A stretch of 64,000 nucleotides of DNA from positions 1 through 64,000 of the forward strand of contig DAINRQ010000022.1 of assembly GCA_036741775.1 (NCBI GenBank), written 5' to 3'. The stretch's first letter is position 1. Each line of letters begins with the position of its first letter. This DNA comes from JAJKIV01 sp036741775. Lineage in GTDB: Bacteria > Gemmatimonadota > Gemmatimonadetes > Gemmatimonadales > Gemmatimonadaceae. A model generated the notes under the pieces. It worked only from the letters and a program-made list of their open reading frames with translations. It did no database searches and had not been told where the DNA came from. Shown here piece after piece: positions 63,305-64,000 of this stretch. A program made the position numbers and the translations under genes.

Positions 63305-64000
63305 GGTCCCGCCCACGGCGGGAGGCGATGCTTCTGCACCTTGCCTAACGCATTGCGCGGGAGCGCGTCGACGCGCACGAACCCGCGCGGCACCTTGAAT
63401 GATGCCAGCCCTCGCGCGCACGTGTTCCGCAACGCATCGGCGTCCACGGGCTCGTCAGTCACGACATACGCGACCGGCACCTCGCCGCGTCGCTCGTCAG
63501 GCGCACCGACCACCACCGCCTCCCGGACGCCAGGCTGCTCGAGCAGCAACTCCTCGATCTCACGCGGATAGATGTTGAAGCCGCCCGAGATGATGAGATC
63601 GGACGCCCGCCCCCGCAGCGTGTAGTAGCCGTCCGCCGATCGCTCCGCGAGGTCGCCGGTGCGGAACCAGCCGCCATCGAACGCCGCGGCGGTAGCCTCC
63701 GCATTCCGCCAGTACTCCGGGAAGACGTTAGGTCCGCGGACGAGAATCTGCCCGGTTTCCCCCTCGTTCGGAGCGCTGCCGTCGGGCTTCGCCAGGCGCA
63801 CCGATACTCCCGGCAGCGGAAAGCCAACCGTGCCCGCGCGCCGGTCGCCCTCGTAGGGGTTGGCGATGAGCATGAGCGTCTCGCTCATCCCGTAGCGCTC
63901 GAGAATGGTGTGACCGAACCGCTCGCGAAACGCCTCGAGCACGTGCGGAGGCAAGGGCGCGGACCCCGAGACGAAGAGCCGGGCGCGCTCGCCGATCCGC
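63301..64000 (-). CDS. matB: malonyl-CoA synthetase-like acyl-CoA ligase, 5' end outside the window
   Basis: About 233 C-terminal codons of an adenylate-forming ligase (ANL superfamily). Visible motifs: ERYGMSETLM, GTVGFPLPGVSVRLAK, GGWFRTGDL, DLIISGGFNIYPREIEE and the conserved lysine near the end (RNALGKVQKH). The pattern is closest to MatB, which makes malonyl-CoA from malonate, ATP and CoA. It continues in frame to base 64000 with RLFVSGSAPL visible, so the start lies beyond the window. It overlaps matC by 4 nt. Confidence 0.88.
   Translation of the reverse strand, partial: RIGERARLFVSGSAPLPPHVLEAFRERFGHTILERYGMSETLMLIANPYEGDRRAGTVGFPLPGVSVRLAKPDGSAPNEGETGQILVRGPNVFPEYWRNAEATAAAFDGGWFRTGDLAERSADGYYTLRGRASDLIISGGFNIYPREIEELLLEQPGVREAVVVGAPDERRGEVPVAYVVTDEPVDADALRNTCARGLASFKVPRGFVRVDALPRNALGKVQKHRLPPWAGP

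Overview
A 64 kb stretch of high-GC (about two thirds G+C by eye) bacterial chromosome, protein-coding on both strands, with no rRNA, tRNA, phage or CRISPR that I can find. The gene families point to Gemmatimonadota, or less likely Acidobacteriota: ADOP-type duplicated permeases with a PadR regulator, an ECF sigma factor paired with a Ser/Thr kinase, kinases with TPR tails, a complete RsbR-S-T stressosome operon, and many secreted beta-propeller and Ig-like proteins. The phylum is inferred from family content, not from a marker gene. A 100-N assembly gap lies at 47350-47449.

Layout. 30-5737 (minus): six-gene stressosome operon rsbR-rsbS-rsbT, then an ATPase/PP2C fusion, an RsbT-like/histidine kinase fusion and a REC-PAS-histidine kinase; the order suggests stress sensing feeding a two-component output rather than a sigma-B partner switch. 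5999-13413: exported MsrA, amidase, conserved lipoprotein, NCS2-type permease, methionyl-tRNA synthetase. 13414-21054: secreted duplicated-domain protein, remnant of one ABC permease, an intact PadR + ADOP permease pair, a short-chain dehydrogenase and a D-aminoacylase-like lipoprotein. 21286-31698: two secreted beta-propeller proteins, another ADOP permease, a DinB-like protein, a small XRE regulator divergent from a small gene with a clear promoter, and a fatty acid desaturase. 31791-42482: membrane sensor kinase, dodecin, kinase-TPR protein, M1 aminopeptidase, ECF sigma factor and a second kinase-TPR protein. 42922-49048: alpha/beta hydrolase, di-heme peroxidase with a small lipoprotein, two tandem AraC regulators, the gap and a membrane-anchored kinase. 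49151-64000: cytosolic MsrA, short asparaginase, Ada-AlkA fusion, several envelope proteins, two broken genes back to back (RCC1 and TPR remnants), a methyltransferase, a GNAT and a malonate uptake/activation pair (matC-matB, the latter running off the window).

Two patterns run across all of this. First, the 7-mer CGTTAGG (usually CGTTAGGC) or its complement occurs 44 times by my count, about equally on both strands, inside and between genes; composition predicts roughly seven. Its density resembles that of DNA-uptake or Chi-like signals, but its role is unknown. Second, the intergenic spaces hold at least six families of palindromic dispersed repeats. These make unusual junctions: one copy supplies the start and part of the signal peptide of a secreted protein, a 27-bp tag flanks a hydrolase gene and forms the tail of an AraC gene beside the gap, and a perfect 34-bp hairpin carries the 7-mer in its loop.
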